A program made the translations under genes and the position numbers. Of a stretch of 64,000 bases of DNA, positions 54,684 to 64,000 are shown piece after piece. Source of the DNA: Boswellia sacra (lineage: Eukaryota > Streptophyta > Magnoliopsida > Sapindales > Burseraceae); the NCBI GenBank assembly GCA_013180625.2, contig SNVD02010085.1, positions 248,001 through 312,000 on the forward strand, given 5' to 3'. Below the pieces are notes generated by a model. The model saw only the letters and a program-made list of their open reading frames with translations. It ran no database searches and was not told where the DNA came from. Within the stretch, counting starts at the first letter, position 1. Each line of letters begins with the position of its first letter.

Positions 54684-56045
54684 TCATTTGGGGCGCACGC
54701 CTCCTTTGCCCCCATTGCCACCCTTTTTACTCTGGACCTTTTTACCCTGACCAGCAGGAGGAAAAAGAATAGAGTTAGATCGTCGACTATCCAAAGGCTT
54801 CGTAAGGGTTTTTGGAGAACCTGGAGCAATAACCTTCTTTGGAGGAGCAATCCTTGAAGAATCAGGTAAAGTAGCTACAGGGCTATCAAGGCACTTTAGA
54901 ATTTGATCCTGGTGAGTCTCAATAGGAGATAGTGAATCGGGATCAGAATCTGACTCAGAATTCGAACCATGGGTAGCAATCTGGCCTAGTTTAGTAAAGA
55001 TCCTTTCCATCGAATCTGCCCTGGTAGTTACTGGATTTGAAGTCAATAGTGCAAGAGGTCCAGCTGGTGTGGAGTCAGTAACAATACCTTTACCCTTGTC
55101 TTTTAGAGCTGGGGTTATATCTTCAGCACTAATCTGATCTTGGCCAGGCTCAATATGAACAGCTGCTGCAACAACAGGGTCAGCAGTCTTCCCCTTATCT
55201 CTCAGGATTAGGGCTGTAGTAGTAACTGACGCCTCAGCCTCTATACGAGCAGAAGTTGCAACAGGTATCGGACAAGTATGGCCAAACAAACAACACTTGG
55301 GACATCGTTTTGGCTTCCATTCATATTCTACCCTGATCTTGATCGGTTCAGAAGAAAGCTTACACCGGATCTCAAAGTCTTGCACTGGAGCATGCTCCGC
55401 ATCTATCTCAACACAGACTCTGGCATAGGATAACCTAGTGTGCTCATAAGTCATCCTGTCACATGATAAAGGTCGACCAACCATACTAGAAATAGCACTG
55501 AGTGCTTTGGTTGACCACAATGGAAATGGTAGTCCATATAACCGAATCCAGACTGGAATCCTGGAAATCCTGCTCTGATCAAAAGAGAAATGAGGATTCC
55601 ATTGTTGAAGAATGATGTGCTTCCCACCAAACATCCAGGGTCTTCTCTCTAAAATATCCTGAACCTCCTCCACTGTTCTAAATCTGAAAATCAAGAATCC
55701 CGTCCCAGTAGAGCGGACATCCTCTAAACCACTAGACTGCCATGCACGTATCGCAATGGAACGTGCAGCATGAAAAGGCATAGTATATCCAGAAAAAAAA
55801 CCCACGATACAGCGTAACCAATCAGCCCCCGCATCATCAACCAGCTCATCAGAGAGCTCAAGGATTGAACCCGAGTCCTTCCGGGCTATCGAGTCAAGGC
55901 AAAATCTAGTGCTGGCCTCAGTAACCCGAACCCTATCAGCCCAAGAACCGGGTGGTTTGGGTAAGGGTTGTTTGAGGGTGGTGTTTCGGGTAGGTGGGTG
56001 GTGTTTCGGGTAGGTGGGTGTGTTTGAGTGGCACGAAGCGGGCAT
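54684..56045 (-). CDS. LINE ORF1 (nucleic-acid-binding protein)
   Basis: An open frame of 453 codons. The N-terminal third carries the DUF4283-type domain common to plant L1 ORF1 proteins (GFFSGYTMPFHAARSIAIRAW, then PWMFGGKHIILQQWNP, then VWIRLYGLPFPLWS). A zinc-knuckle-like CPKCCLFGHTC comes after it, and a low-complexity Ser/Asp/Pro-rich C-terminus follows. It is thought to coat the element's RNA. An ATG at 56083 in another frame begins MATSAPNKQNQTQ, so the original start may be there with a later frameshift in the proline/threonine-rich repeat (cccgaaacaccac-like units near 55980-56020). Confidence 0.88.
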   Translation of the reverse strand: MPASCHSNTPTYPKHHPPTRNTTLKQPLPKPPGSWADRVRVTEASTRFCLDSIARKDSGSILELSDELVDDAGADWLRCIVGFFSGYTMPFHAARSIAIRAWQSSGLEDVRSTGTGFLIFRFRTVEEVQDILERRPWMFGGKHIILQQWNPHFSFDQSRISRIPVWIRLYGLPFPLWSTKALSAISSMVGRPLSCDRMTYEHTRLSYARVCVEIDAEHAPVQDFEIRCKLSSEPIKIRVEYEWKPKRCPKCCLFGHTCPIPVATSARIEAEASVTTTALILRDKGKTADPVVAAAVHIEPGQDQISAEDITPALKDKGKGIVTDSTPAGPLALLTSNPVTTRADSMERIFTKLGQIATHGSNSESDSDPDSLSPIETHQDQILKCLDSPVATLPDSSRIAPPKKVIAPGSPKTLTKPLDSRRSNSILFPPAGQGKKVQSKKGGNGGKGGVRPK

Positions 56046-56083
56046 TGGGTCTGGTTCTGTTTGTTAGGGGCGGAGGTAGCCAT

Positions 56084-57031
56084 AGTAGGGATGGTGTAGT
56101 GTAGGCTAGAAAATGTGTGGTGAAAATAGTGGGTAACCTCAACCAGAGCAATAAACCAAAATTAACTCCAAAACTCCAAAATACCAACCAACAATCAATT
56201 CAACCAAATATCTCCAAATCAGTCAATTCAACCAAAGTATCCAACCGACAATCCAAATAACCAGGTGCATGCAGAAAAGCATGTTCACAACAGTTTAAGA
56301 ACAAATTAAAGAAGATAATGTGAAATTACGATATAGGGTGTGCATATCGGTCACCAAAACGGGCATGAAAAAAAGAACCAGTGAATAGTTTATGTTGATG
56401 TCGCTCCTTGGATTTGATTATTCGTAAGGAATTTGGGTGTCAACCAAGAAGCAAATATGCATGTAATAGGCTGAGGAGCAACCTGGAAGAATCGATGAAT
56501 AGTGTTTCCGGATGAACAGTACTACCGCCGTCAGGAATAGTGTCTCCGAAAATATAAATGCGATTTCAGGGAGAAATACTGGGAATCCAACGATACTACA
56601 GAAGGGAAACCTGATCGACGCCTCTTGATCTACACTTTGGTACCGGAGGTGACGACCCACTCGCCGTCGAACAGAAAAGCGGCGGTGAATAGTAGATTAA
56701 AAACTCCGTGGACGGGGTTGAAGACGGTCGAAACAGATTTCGGTGCTGAAGAAAGATTTGTAGAACGGGCCGAGATGAAGCTGACCACGCTGGCAGTGAC
56801 TATTCACTCGCCACTCTGCCGCCGTGAGTAGTGAAAACCGATACCCTTTTTCTGTAGATTTGAACATTTTCCGTTCGAAATCTCGAAAGGCTCAAGAAGG
56901 AAAGTTTGATTAGCGTGTTTCGATCTACAATATGTGTGAATCTCAAAGCTTAACTCGCAAAACCGGTGAAATGAACAGTAACTCCGGCGGTGTCATTTGA
57001 GAGAAAATCATGTTACCGTTTTAAATTTTCT
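56084..57031 (-). promoter_or_regulatory. LINE 5' untranslated region
   Basis: About 950 bp between the 5' end of the LINE and ORF1. In plant L1 elements this region includes an internal promoter. No specific boxes could be assigned. Confidence 0.5.
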
Positions 57032-57403
57032 CATGCTAAGAATACTTTCTCTAACCCTACCTCATTCCTCATACTAACATTTTTTATATAATTAAATTTA
57101 GGATTTTAACAAAATAAAATAATGTTTTATTTTTTACATGATAACGTATTTTTATGTTTTTCTAATAATCAATATATTAAATATCAAATAAAATAGTAAT
57201 TATAAGTTTAAATATTTTTTTACATGTAATAGTTTATTATATGAAAATAAAAATAATAGCATATTTTACGTTTTTTTAATATAATGGTAGGGAGTGGGGT
57301 GGGGAGTAGTAAACTTATCCCCACCTTATCACAATGGGAGGATTAAAATTCGATTCCATTCCTGTCTCAGTAAATGTGGAGCCTTACATATCTCCAACTC
57401 CAC

Positions 57404-57866
57404 ATACCCTGGCAATTAAGATCACGACATGCGAACACGACATGGACACAATGTATAATTAGTAAATGGGTCAGATTCGTGTTGAGGGTGTTCAACACGC
57501 CAACCTGTTTAATGACACAAATATTTAAACATATCTTATAAATCCTTAACATGTAAGCTCATTTAATGATATAAACTTTTATCTACTTACAACATATATA
57601 TTATAAAACTAAAAATTTTATATTATAAAGTAAATTAATTTGCATAATAGTAAATTATGATGATTTTAATAATTTTAATGATATAAATTTATAAAATATG
57701 ATCTATTATGCATAATTAGGTTAAACAATTAAGTAAATTATGTAAATTAAGTATGATACGATTACAATACATGGGTAACATATATAACAACCATATCGAA
57801 TACGTGTTTCATGTCTCGACACGAATAATTAAATAAGTCGAGACACGTAACACGAGTTGCACCCCT
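57404..57866. mobile_element. Small hAT-like element inside the larger one
   Basis: Exact 8-bp duplication aactccac (57396-57403 and 57867-57874). Ends taccctggcaatt and (reversed) aggggtgcaactcg resemble the tagggatggcaa tip. It is AT-rich inside with no coding frame. Confidence 0.7.
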
Positions 57867-57902
57867 AACTCCACGCAACGTTTTGCCATCCCTACTTTAT
57901 TG

Positions 57903-58618
57903 GATAGTAATCATGTGTAAAAATACAAAGCTAATATCATATTGTGGTGCAAGACCTTTCATTGACAAGCTGTGAGCCTGAATGTGTAATTATTAGACAT
58001 TTGGTTAACTTGCAAAGACATAATAGCGATGAATTTGGGATGTCTCCTCCAACTATTTGATTCAAAGATATGATACATCTTCAATAGGAAACTAAAAATG
58101 CCCTCCAAACACTAATTTTAGTCTCAGGAAATTGGTTATGAGGATGCAAACTTCAAGAGTGTTTTTTTTTTTTTTTTTTTTTTTTACAATTTGAAAGAAG
58201 TATACACCATATGCCATATTAATTTATTATAAATTAATGAGGATAATTTCGAGAAATAAGTAAAGAAAATATTCATCCACACAGAAAAGCCTTTTTTTTC
58301 GCTACTTCGATAAAACAAAAAAAGACTTTAAATATCAGGTACAAGTCCTTAAGAGAAGGTTTAACTCCTAAAAAAGACATAAAATATATATAAATAAGAT
58401 AACCGCAAAAATTCATCAATACTAACCATAAAAGGAATGAGGGCCAAGCGCATTCTTTTTAAAAAGAAAAGATTTTAGAAATTAAATTGTAATTTAGTAA
58501 TAAAATACATTCTAATAGACATATTGTTTATCTTAAATTAACTCAAAAGAGAGCATTTGACAAAGTTGGATTCTTAAACCATGATGAATAATAAATGCCC
58601 GATCCACTTTCTTATTCG
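57903..58618. other. Spacer with a long T run
   Basis: A run of 24 T at 58162-58185, which could be the tail of a decayed minus-strand retroposon, but no body of one is recognised. The remainder is AT-rich with no gene. Confidence 0.45.
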
Positions 58619-58999
58619 TGCAGACCCCTTGGTTTTACCTATTTTGATTTTTTGCAAACTGAAAAAGAAAAAAAAGAAAGTAAATTGGGAAGTTTGAGGA
58701 ACCCAAGCCTCTGGTGTTTATCTCAATTAAGTATGTGGTTGAAATAATGATATTTATTCAATGGTCTACCATCTTATATAATGGTATTACATAACAACTG
58801 AACCAAGAAGCAGGAATGAAATCTGGAGCCTAATAACTTCATTATAGGAAAAATATAAGGAAAAATATCAGGAGCAATATTGATTCTCTGACTTATTCAA
58901 AGCAATTCTAACTTTGACTTATTCAAAATAACTCTTGCACTTAAGCTCATAACATCCCCTGACTTATTCAAAATAACTCTTGCACTTAAGCTCATAACA
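58619..58999 (-). repeat. Gypsy 3' LTR (381 bp)
   Basis: Shares gaggaacccaagcct and ccatcttatataatggt with its partner. It has an extra stretch of about 115 bp (about 58788-58900) and a tandem duplication of about 45 bp starting tgacttattcaaaataact (second copy about 58960-59004) that includes the first bases of the polypurine tract. Confidence 0.85.
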
Positions 59000-59019
59000 T
59001 CCCCTTCTCCTTAAAATTA

Positions 59020-59537
59020 GCAGTGGTCCTCAAGTGCAAAGGTTGGAAACTGATTCTTTATGAACTCTAAGTTCTCTTCGGTAGCTTTAGCTAGTGAAAG
59101 TCCTTGCCAGTGAATCAAGATGTCAATTCCATTTTTATTCTTCTGCCTGTTTAGAATGGCTTTGGATATGGCGTCAATTGCTCATTATTGAAAATAGGAA
59201 GCTGAGGTTGGACCTGTATATGATTTCCCACCTTTCTCTTGAGTAAAGAAACATGAAAGACAGGGTGAATTTTAGAGTCACTCGGTAAATTTAGCTTATA
59301 TCCTACAGCCCCAATGCATTGCATGGCCTGAAACAGTCCATAGAATCTAGGAGAAAGTTTGAAGCTTTTCTGTAAAGAAACTAAAATTTGTTTATATGGT
59401 TGCAACCTCAAATATATCCAATCATCAACATTGAATTCTGTTTTAGTGTGCTTAACATCATAGACCCATTTCATGCCTGCTTGAGCTTCTTTGATTTTCA
59501 TTTTCAGGTCCTTTAAAATCAGATCTTTTTCAGTCAA
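59020..59537 (-). pseudogene. Gypsy integrase C-terminus and chromodomain-like segment
   Basis: VYDVKHTKTEFNVDDWIYL-like integrase tail, then KLNLPSDSKIHPVFHVSLLK, the usual junction motif. After a stop near 59150, ILNRQKNKNGIDILIHWQGL and then FIKNQFPTFALED match the chromodomain that can direct integration to marked chromatin. The stop and frame change separate the two parts. Confidence 0.82.
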
Positions 59538-59559
59538 CTCTTGGTCTACAATAGCTACC

Positions 59560-60372
59560 TTTGTAGTACCCAGAATTTAACTCAATAAATTTGGTGGTGA
59601 TCTTCCATACACTACCTTGAAGGGAAGTTTCTTAATGGTTGAATGCCAGCTTATGTTGTAGCAGTATTCAGCCTAAGACAACCACCTAACCCATTGTGTT
59701 GGTTCATAACTTGTGGAATAACGAAGATACATTTCAATAGTTTGATTCAGTACCTTACTCTGGCCATCGGTTTGGGAATGATAGGCTGAGCTAAAATTAA
59801 GGTTAGTTCCATTTAGACAAAATAACTCAGTCCAAAAATTACTAGTGAATGTCAGGTCTCTATCATGAATAATGGTTCTTGGCATGCCATGTAAACAAAA
59901 TATATTTTAAAAAAAAAATCTGAGTAGTTCTCATAGCTATGTAAGGGTAAGAAATAGCAATAAAATTAGCATACTTTGAAAACCGATCCACCACCACAAT
60001 TATTGCTGACTTACCCTTTGAAAATGGCAATCCTTCAATGAAATCCATTGCAATGTTTTCCCATATTTGATCTAGAATTGGTAATGTTTTGTAGAAGGCC
60101 GGCAGGGCCAAGGTTGTCACTTTTATGGCATTGACAAACATCACAACACTTATGTGTTCTTTAATTTGCTTCTGCATTCCTTGCCAATGAAAACTAGATC
60201 GTATTCTATGAAGAGTTTTTAAGAACCCTTCATGAGTGCTTCCATGGAATTTGTTAATTATTTCTTCAGTTAAGGAAGAATCTTTTGCTAGATAAATCCT
60301 TTCTTCGACAAATGTGAGCCCATTCTGAATTTTCCAAGGCCCCACTGCTTCACCATTACTAATATTCAGCAT
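59560..60372 (-). pseudogene. Gypsy integrase
   Basis: The zinc region keeps its histidines (FHGSTHEGFLKTL) but has lost its cysteines (HISVVMFVNAIK). The catalytic core shows WENIAMDFIEGLP, then, after a break near 59880, HDRDLTFTSNFW and HSQTDGQSKVLNQTIE. Defective. Confidence 0.86.
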
Positions 60373-60419
60373 TATTTGTTGAAGGGCAAGTGTATTTTGA
60401 ATTTCTTCTTTGATTATTG

Positions 60420-61544
60420 CTATCTAATATGGAATGGGTTATAAGAGTGCTAGTACTTCACCTTGGTTGTCTTCTTCCCTTGGTGGTAAGGCATCATCGA
60501 CAACGTTTTCTTTTCCCCTCTTATAAATAATGATGAAATCAAAACCCATCAACTTATACAACCATCTTTGTCGTGAAGTTGTTGTAATTTTTTCACAAAT
60601 GTTTGAGACTTTAGTGGTCTATTAAACTATGAATTGCCTTCCCATCAAGTATGCTCTCCATTTTTGAATAGCGAGAACAAGAGCTAATATCTCTTTCTCA
60701 TAGGTGGAAAATAAGAGGTTTTTTTCCTTGTAATGCATGACTATAAAATGCAATAGGTTTGTCTTGCTGTAAGAATCCACCCACTCAGTAGCCTAATGCA
60801 TCACACTCTACAATGAAATTCCTTGAAAAGTCTAGAAGGGCCAACACTGGTGCTTTAGTCATGGCCTCTTGAAGTTGCGCAAATGCTTTTTCAGCAAATG
60901 GATTCCATAAAAATGAATCCTTTTTTAGCAGCTTTGTAAGGGGTTGGCTATTTTTCCATAATCCTTGATAAATTTTTGATAATAATCGGTTAGACCCAAG
61001 AATCCATGGAGAGCTCTAACTGTTTTAGGTTGTGGCCAATCTACCATTGAAGATATATTATTAGGATTAGCAGCTACTCCTTTCTAGAAATAATATGGCC
61101 TAGGTATTGAACCTCTCCTTCACCAAATTGGCATTTCTCAATCCTAACAAACAATTGATGAGACTTTAGAGTTGAAAATACCACTTCCAAGTGATGAATA
61201 TGTTCATGCCAAGATTTGCTATAAATTAATATGTCATCAAAAAATATGAGAATAAATTTCCTTAGAAAATCCTTTAGTACCTCATTCATTAAGGCCTGGA
61301 TTGTCGACAGTGCATTCGTAAGTCTGAATGGCATGACAAAAAATTCATAATGGCCATGATGAGTACGAAATGTTGTCTTTTCTATGTCACCAGGATTCAT
61401 TCTTATTTGGTGGTAGCCAGATCTCAAATCTAGCTTGTAGAATATCTTCGTGTCATGCAACTGATCCAACAATTTATCAATAATAGGGATAAGAAATTTA
61501 TCCTTGATTGTAATTTTATTTAACTCCCCATAATCGATGCACAT
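60420..61544 (-). pseudogene. Gypsy reverse transcriptase and RNase H
   Basis: RT is open at 61544-61074: [30 protein letters not shown], and catalytic [12 protein letters not shown] with both aspartates. RNase H follows in broken frames, including STYEKEILALVLAIQKWRAY near 60710-60650. Upstream RT residues (61545-61860) are damaged. A single amino-acid chain cannot be made. Confidence 0.88.
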
Positions 61545-61858
61545 TCGCTATGAACCGTCCTGCTTCTTTACTAAGAGAAATATAGATAAGTACAGGCTAT
61601 TGCTTACATGAATAACTCATACGAATAGCAAGTCATTAACAATTATTTCGATCTTAGATTTTTGGAAATGCGAATATCTGTAAGATTACACAGATATAGG
61701 TCCTTTTCGTGGAATTAGCAGAATCTGGCGATCATGAGAATGTTGTGGCGGCAGTTCCTTTGACAAGTTTAGTACTTCTTGGTACTCTTGTAAGAGTGGT
61801 TGTATTTTGGATGGAATTAAGTTGGCAGGTTCTTTTGTGAAACCTCCGAGGAGAATAA

Positions 61859-62290
61859 TTATAGAAGAATTTCATCTATTGCTTTCCATACAACATGTTC
61901 CATTTGGTTCACCCTAATGATTTTGTTTTCTGGAACAGTCATCCCCTGTAGTGCCACCTCCTTTTTGTCAACATAAAACTTCATTTTCAGCTTAGAGAAA
62001 TCCCAAGGAATAGGTCCCAATGTGCAAAGCCATTGAACTCCTAAGACAACATCACATCCTTTCATTAGCAATATAAAAACATCAATATAGACAGGAAAAC
62101 CTTGTAGGATGAACGGGACATTTATACATTTGCGAGGGCTGGTTAGCTTTTCCCCTGACGCCACCATAACAGTAAGTTGCCCACCTAGTTAAGGCTTCAA
62201 ATCTACCTTTTTAGCCAACCTCTCACTCTCACAAAATTATGAATGCTTCCAAAATCAATTAAAATATTGACAACTACTTGTTTTGAGCTA
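61859..62290 (-). pseudogene. Gypsy protease
   Basis: The aspartic protease active-site region at about 62270-62230 reads NILIDFGSIHNFV. The usual DSG has become DFG, which should abolish activity. A frame break follows, then VFILLMKGCDVVLGVQWL and KMKFYVDKKEVALQG, the protease end and linker typical of chromovirus elements. Confidence 0.8.
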
Positions 62291-62298
62291 CCTTGAAC

Positions 62299-63213
62299 CT
62301 ATATGGTTTCTGGAGAATGAAACCCATTGATGGCATGAAGTGAAATTTCAGGTATTTCCAAGGGTTGCTCTTCGATCTCACCATCTTGTTCCATAACTAG
62401 ATCCCCATCTTCCTCATCCAAACATGCTTCGTTAACAAATAATGTTTTGCAATGACGTCCAGATTTGTACTTCTCATTACAGTTATAACAAAACCTCATC
62501 TTCTCCAATCCTGTAATTCTGTCAGTGACATGTTTTGAATTGGAATTGGTTGTTGTTGATTGGTGACTGCTTGCTTCTTTGAGAATTGGTTCATGAGATA
62601 GGTGTAGATTCCTGGCTTCATAAACGCGAGCTAAACTAATAGCATCTGACAACGTTTTTGGCCTCCCTGCTTGAACATCAGTTCTAATGGAATCACGTAA
62701 GCCAGTGACAAAGCTACTAACTTGTTAATCGGGCATTAGCTGACCAACTTTAGCCAATGGTTTCTCAAACTGGGACTGGTAATTTTGTATCATTCCCCAT
62801 CTGTTGCAACCTTGTGAGTTCACCAAAGAAATCATGGAATTTTTTTGGTCCAAAACGATAAAGAAGATCTTCCTTGAAATCAATCTAATTGAGATGATTA
62901 GAATTTTTTTTTTAATAATTGATACCATAGTTGTGCTTCAACCTCAAGATGGAATGATGCCAAGGCCACATGATCATCTTCTGGAGTTTCTTGGAACTGA
63001 AAAAAATTGTTCAACACGGAACAACCAACTCGTTGGATACTCTTTCCCGTTAAAGCGAGGAAAATCCAATTTGACAAGTTTTGGAGCATAGTGATTAGAA
63101 GAAATGCTACCAGAACGATCTGTATTGTAGTTGTCAATGTGGTGTTTTATATTGGAGGGGCTACCATCATGCGAAGACTCTCCTTTGTCGGATTGTTTTG
63201 TTGGTTGATCCAT
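62299..63213 (-). pseudogene. Gypsy gag
   Basis: Starts MDQPTKQSDKGESSHDGSPS at 63213. It includes KLDFPRFNGKEYPTSWLFR of the gag capsid core and, after several frame changes (about 62975 and 62725), the linker and a degenerate CCHC knuckle CYNCNEKYKSGRHC near 62490. Frame breaks make it inactive. Confidence 0.85.
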
Positions 63214-63367
63214 TTAAGTATTCAACTTATTAAACATCTCTGTCATCTGTGTCAGAATGATTTGCTGCTAACTCTTAAGCTCTTCTTGACCTATAAAGTG
63301 TGTTAAGACATCTTTCTCAATTTGTTGCGAAGGCTCTCTCAAGCTTTGTTCTTTTATACCAAGTTGG

Positions 63368-63604
63368 TACAGACCCCTTAGTCTTACCTACTTTGATTGT
63401 TTGAAAACTAAAAAAAAAAAAAAAAGTAAACTGGATAGTTTGAGGAACCCAAGCCTTTGGTGTTTTACTCAACTAAGTATATGATCGAATTGATGATCTT
63501 TATTCAATAGTTTACCATCTTATATAATGGTGTTACCTTGACTTTTTCAAAGCAACTCTAGCTCTGACTTATTCAAAGTAACTCTTACACTTAAGCTCAT
63601 AACA
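63368..63604 (-). repeat. Gypsy 5' LTR (237 bp)
   Basis: Partner of 58619-58999 without its extra segments. It has a 17-A run near 63411-63426. A weak primer site, TTGGTATAAAAG on the minus strand near 63351, follows it. Confidence 0.82.
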
Positions 63605-63693
63605 CTTTTGAATCTTCGAGGAATCTGAGTCGGAAATAAGCATATCCCTTCACCTAAAAGTGCCTGGGATATTAGGGAAGTTAGAGAATTTTG
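63605..63693. other. Short spacer between two LTR elements
   Basis: 89 bp of host-like DNA. It provides no clear target duplication for either neighbour. Confidence 0.4.
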
Positions 63694-64000
63694 TGTTAAA
63701 CATGTAGTGAACATTGGCTAAATCGACCATGAGTGATAGAATAATATGCAGTTACAAGATTGATTTTCATTAGCTTCCAAGATACACGAGATACATGTTT
63801 ATATACAGGTTTAACAACTTTATTGCTGACTTGGCATTTCCTAACTAACTGTATGCTGACCTGTCCATATTCACTAATAGTCTATAACTAACTCTTCAAT
63901 ATTAATACTCCCTATAACTAACTCTTCAACACTAACACTCCCCCTCAATTCGAACTGGGAAGCTTCTGTCCAGGAGAGTTGGAGTTTGATATATTTTGTA
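63694..64000 (-). mobile_element. Edge of another copia element: 3' LTR and polypurine tract
   Basis: LTR of about 244 bp (63694-63937), tips tgttaaac and cactaaca, with a minus-strand TATA (ctgtatataaac near 63800) and a 27-bp tandem repeat containing ctataactaactcttcaa. It is followed by TTGAGGGGGAG, a polypurine tract typical of copia elements. The body lies beyond the window edge. Confidence 0.75.

Larger units (their letters stand above)
50759..57031 (-). mobile_element. L1-type LINE, full length
   Basis: The 17-bp duplication catgctaagaatacttt flanks it (50742-50758 and 57032-57048), and a short A tail (T run on the plus strand) marks the 3' end. From 5' to 3' on the minus strand: leader of about 950 bp, ORF1, 15-bp gap, ORF2, 3' region of about 270 bp. 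Only two nonsense codons were found in ORF2, so the copy is well preserved. It landed in a hAT-like element. Confidence 0.95.
50622..57894. mobile_element. hAT-like element interrupted by a LINE and a smaller element
   Basis: Ends taacgatggcaatgg and ttttgccatcccta fit the family at 23247 and 27228. Flanking 8-mers ctttcgtg (50614-50621) and ctttattg (57895-57902) agree at six of eight. Without its two passengers (50759-57031 and 57404-57866) it would be about 0.5 kb. It codes for nothing itself. Confidence 0.65.
58619..63604 (-). mobile_element. Ty3/gypsy element with chromodomain-like tail, decayed
   Basis: Order on the minus strand: LTR (63368-63604), gag, protease, RT, RNase H, integrase, chromodomain-like end, polypurine tract AAGGAGAAGGGGA, LTR (58619-58999). 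RT before integrase marks gypsy, and the C-terminal chromodomain marks a chromovirus-type element. Many stops and frameshifts. No target duplication was found. The LTRs differ by large indels, so the element is older than both copia elements. Confidence 0.9.

Noticed and set aside
63605..63609. Target duplication of the gypsy element
   Set aside because: ctttt after the right LTR does not match attcg before the left LTR.

Overview
The window is nuclear DNA of a flowering plant, most likely a eudicot. It has AT-rich intergenic DNA, genes split by GT-AG introns, and several classes of plant transposable element. No species is named, because nothing here is diagnostic. There is no bacterial operon, CRISPR array, rRNA gene or convincing tRNA gene. 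Almost all long open frames belong to retroelements. Host genes survive as exons, mostly broken.

Layout. (1) 1-10.4 kb: a decayed, repeated host block. It holds the tail of a membrane-protein gene copy (1-560), a duplicated segment 'D' (776-2190), an orphan first exon resembling a PRAF-type (PH/RCC1/FYVE) gene (3010-3057), the 3' exons of a laccase with a 1.28-kb Mutator-like element in the intron (4414-6503), another membrane-gene remnant (7100-7640), and a Ty3/gypsy LTR with its primer site (7640-8958). (2) 10.4-24.1 kb: a short host repeat whose second copy was opened by a 4.66-kb CACTA element (18295-22949) and a 0.74-kb hAT-like element (23247-23985). The copy at 10.7-11.4 kb keeps both sites empty. 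Between them sit a complete but defective Ty1/copia element on the minus strand (11771-16986) and a MITE inside a larger inverted-repeat element (17374-18236). (3) 25.1-30.8 kb: a laccase pseudogene with a tandemly duplicated promoter plus exons 1-2, a hAT-like insertion in exon 3, lost copper ligands and frameshifts. (4) 31.9-36.1 kb: the best host gene candidate, a multi-exon minus-strand gene for an unrecognised protein with about four membrane segments. A 542-bp TRIM retroelement lies inside it. (5) 36.3-43.2 kb: an LTR-like stretch, the second D copy, degenerate repeats, a possible MITE and otherwise empty DNA. (6) 43.2-49.7 kb: a SABATH-type methyltransferase pseudogene split at an intron by a nearly intact Ty1/copia element (43540-49075) with a 1241-codon pol frame. 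(7) 50.6-57.9 kb: a hAT-like element that swallowed a 6.27-kb L1-type LINE (50759-57031) and a second small hAT-like element (57404-57866). (8) 58.6-63.6 kb: a decayed Ty3/gypsy element with a chromodomain-like tail. (9) 63.69 kb to the edge: the LTR of another copia element.

How it fits together. Laccase, membrane-protein gene and D recur in the same order, so the host part looks like a decayed tandem array that later received repeated insertions. Many insertion borders are supported by exact target-site duplications, and three also by an uninterrupted paralogous copy in the same window. No new biological system is proved. The most unusual items are a perfect 31-bp-arm palindrome next to a CACGTCA cluster in the leader of the 43.5-kb copia element, the unrecognised membrane-protein gene with its TRIM and 24-bp repeats, the SINE-like modules inside a hAT-like element, and the orphan PRAF first exon.
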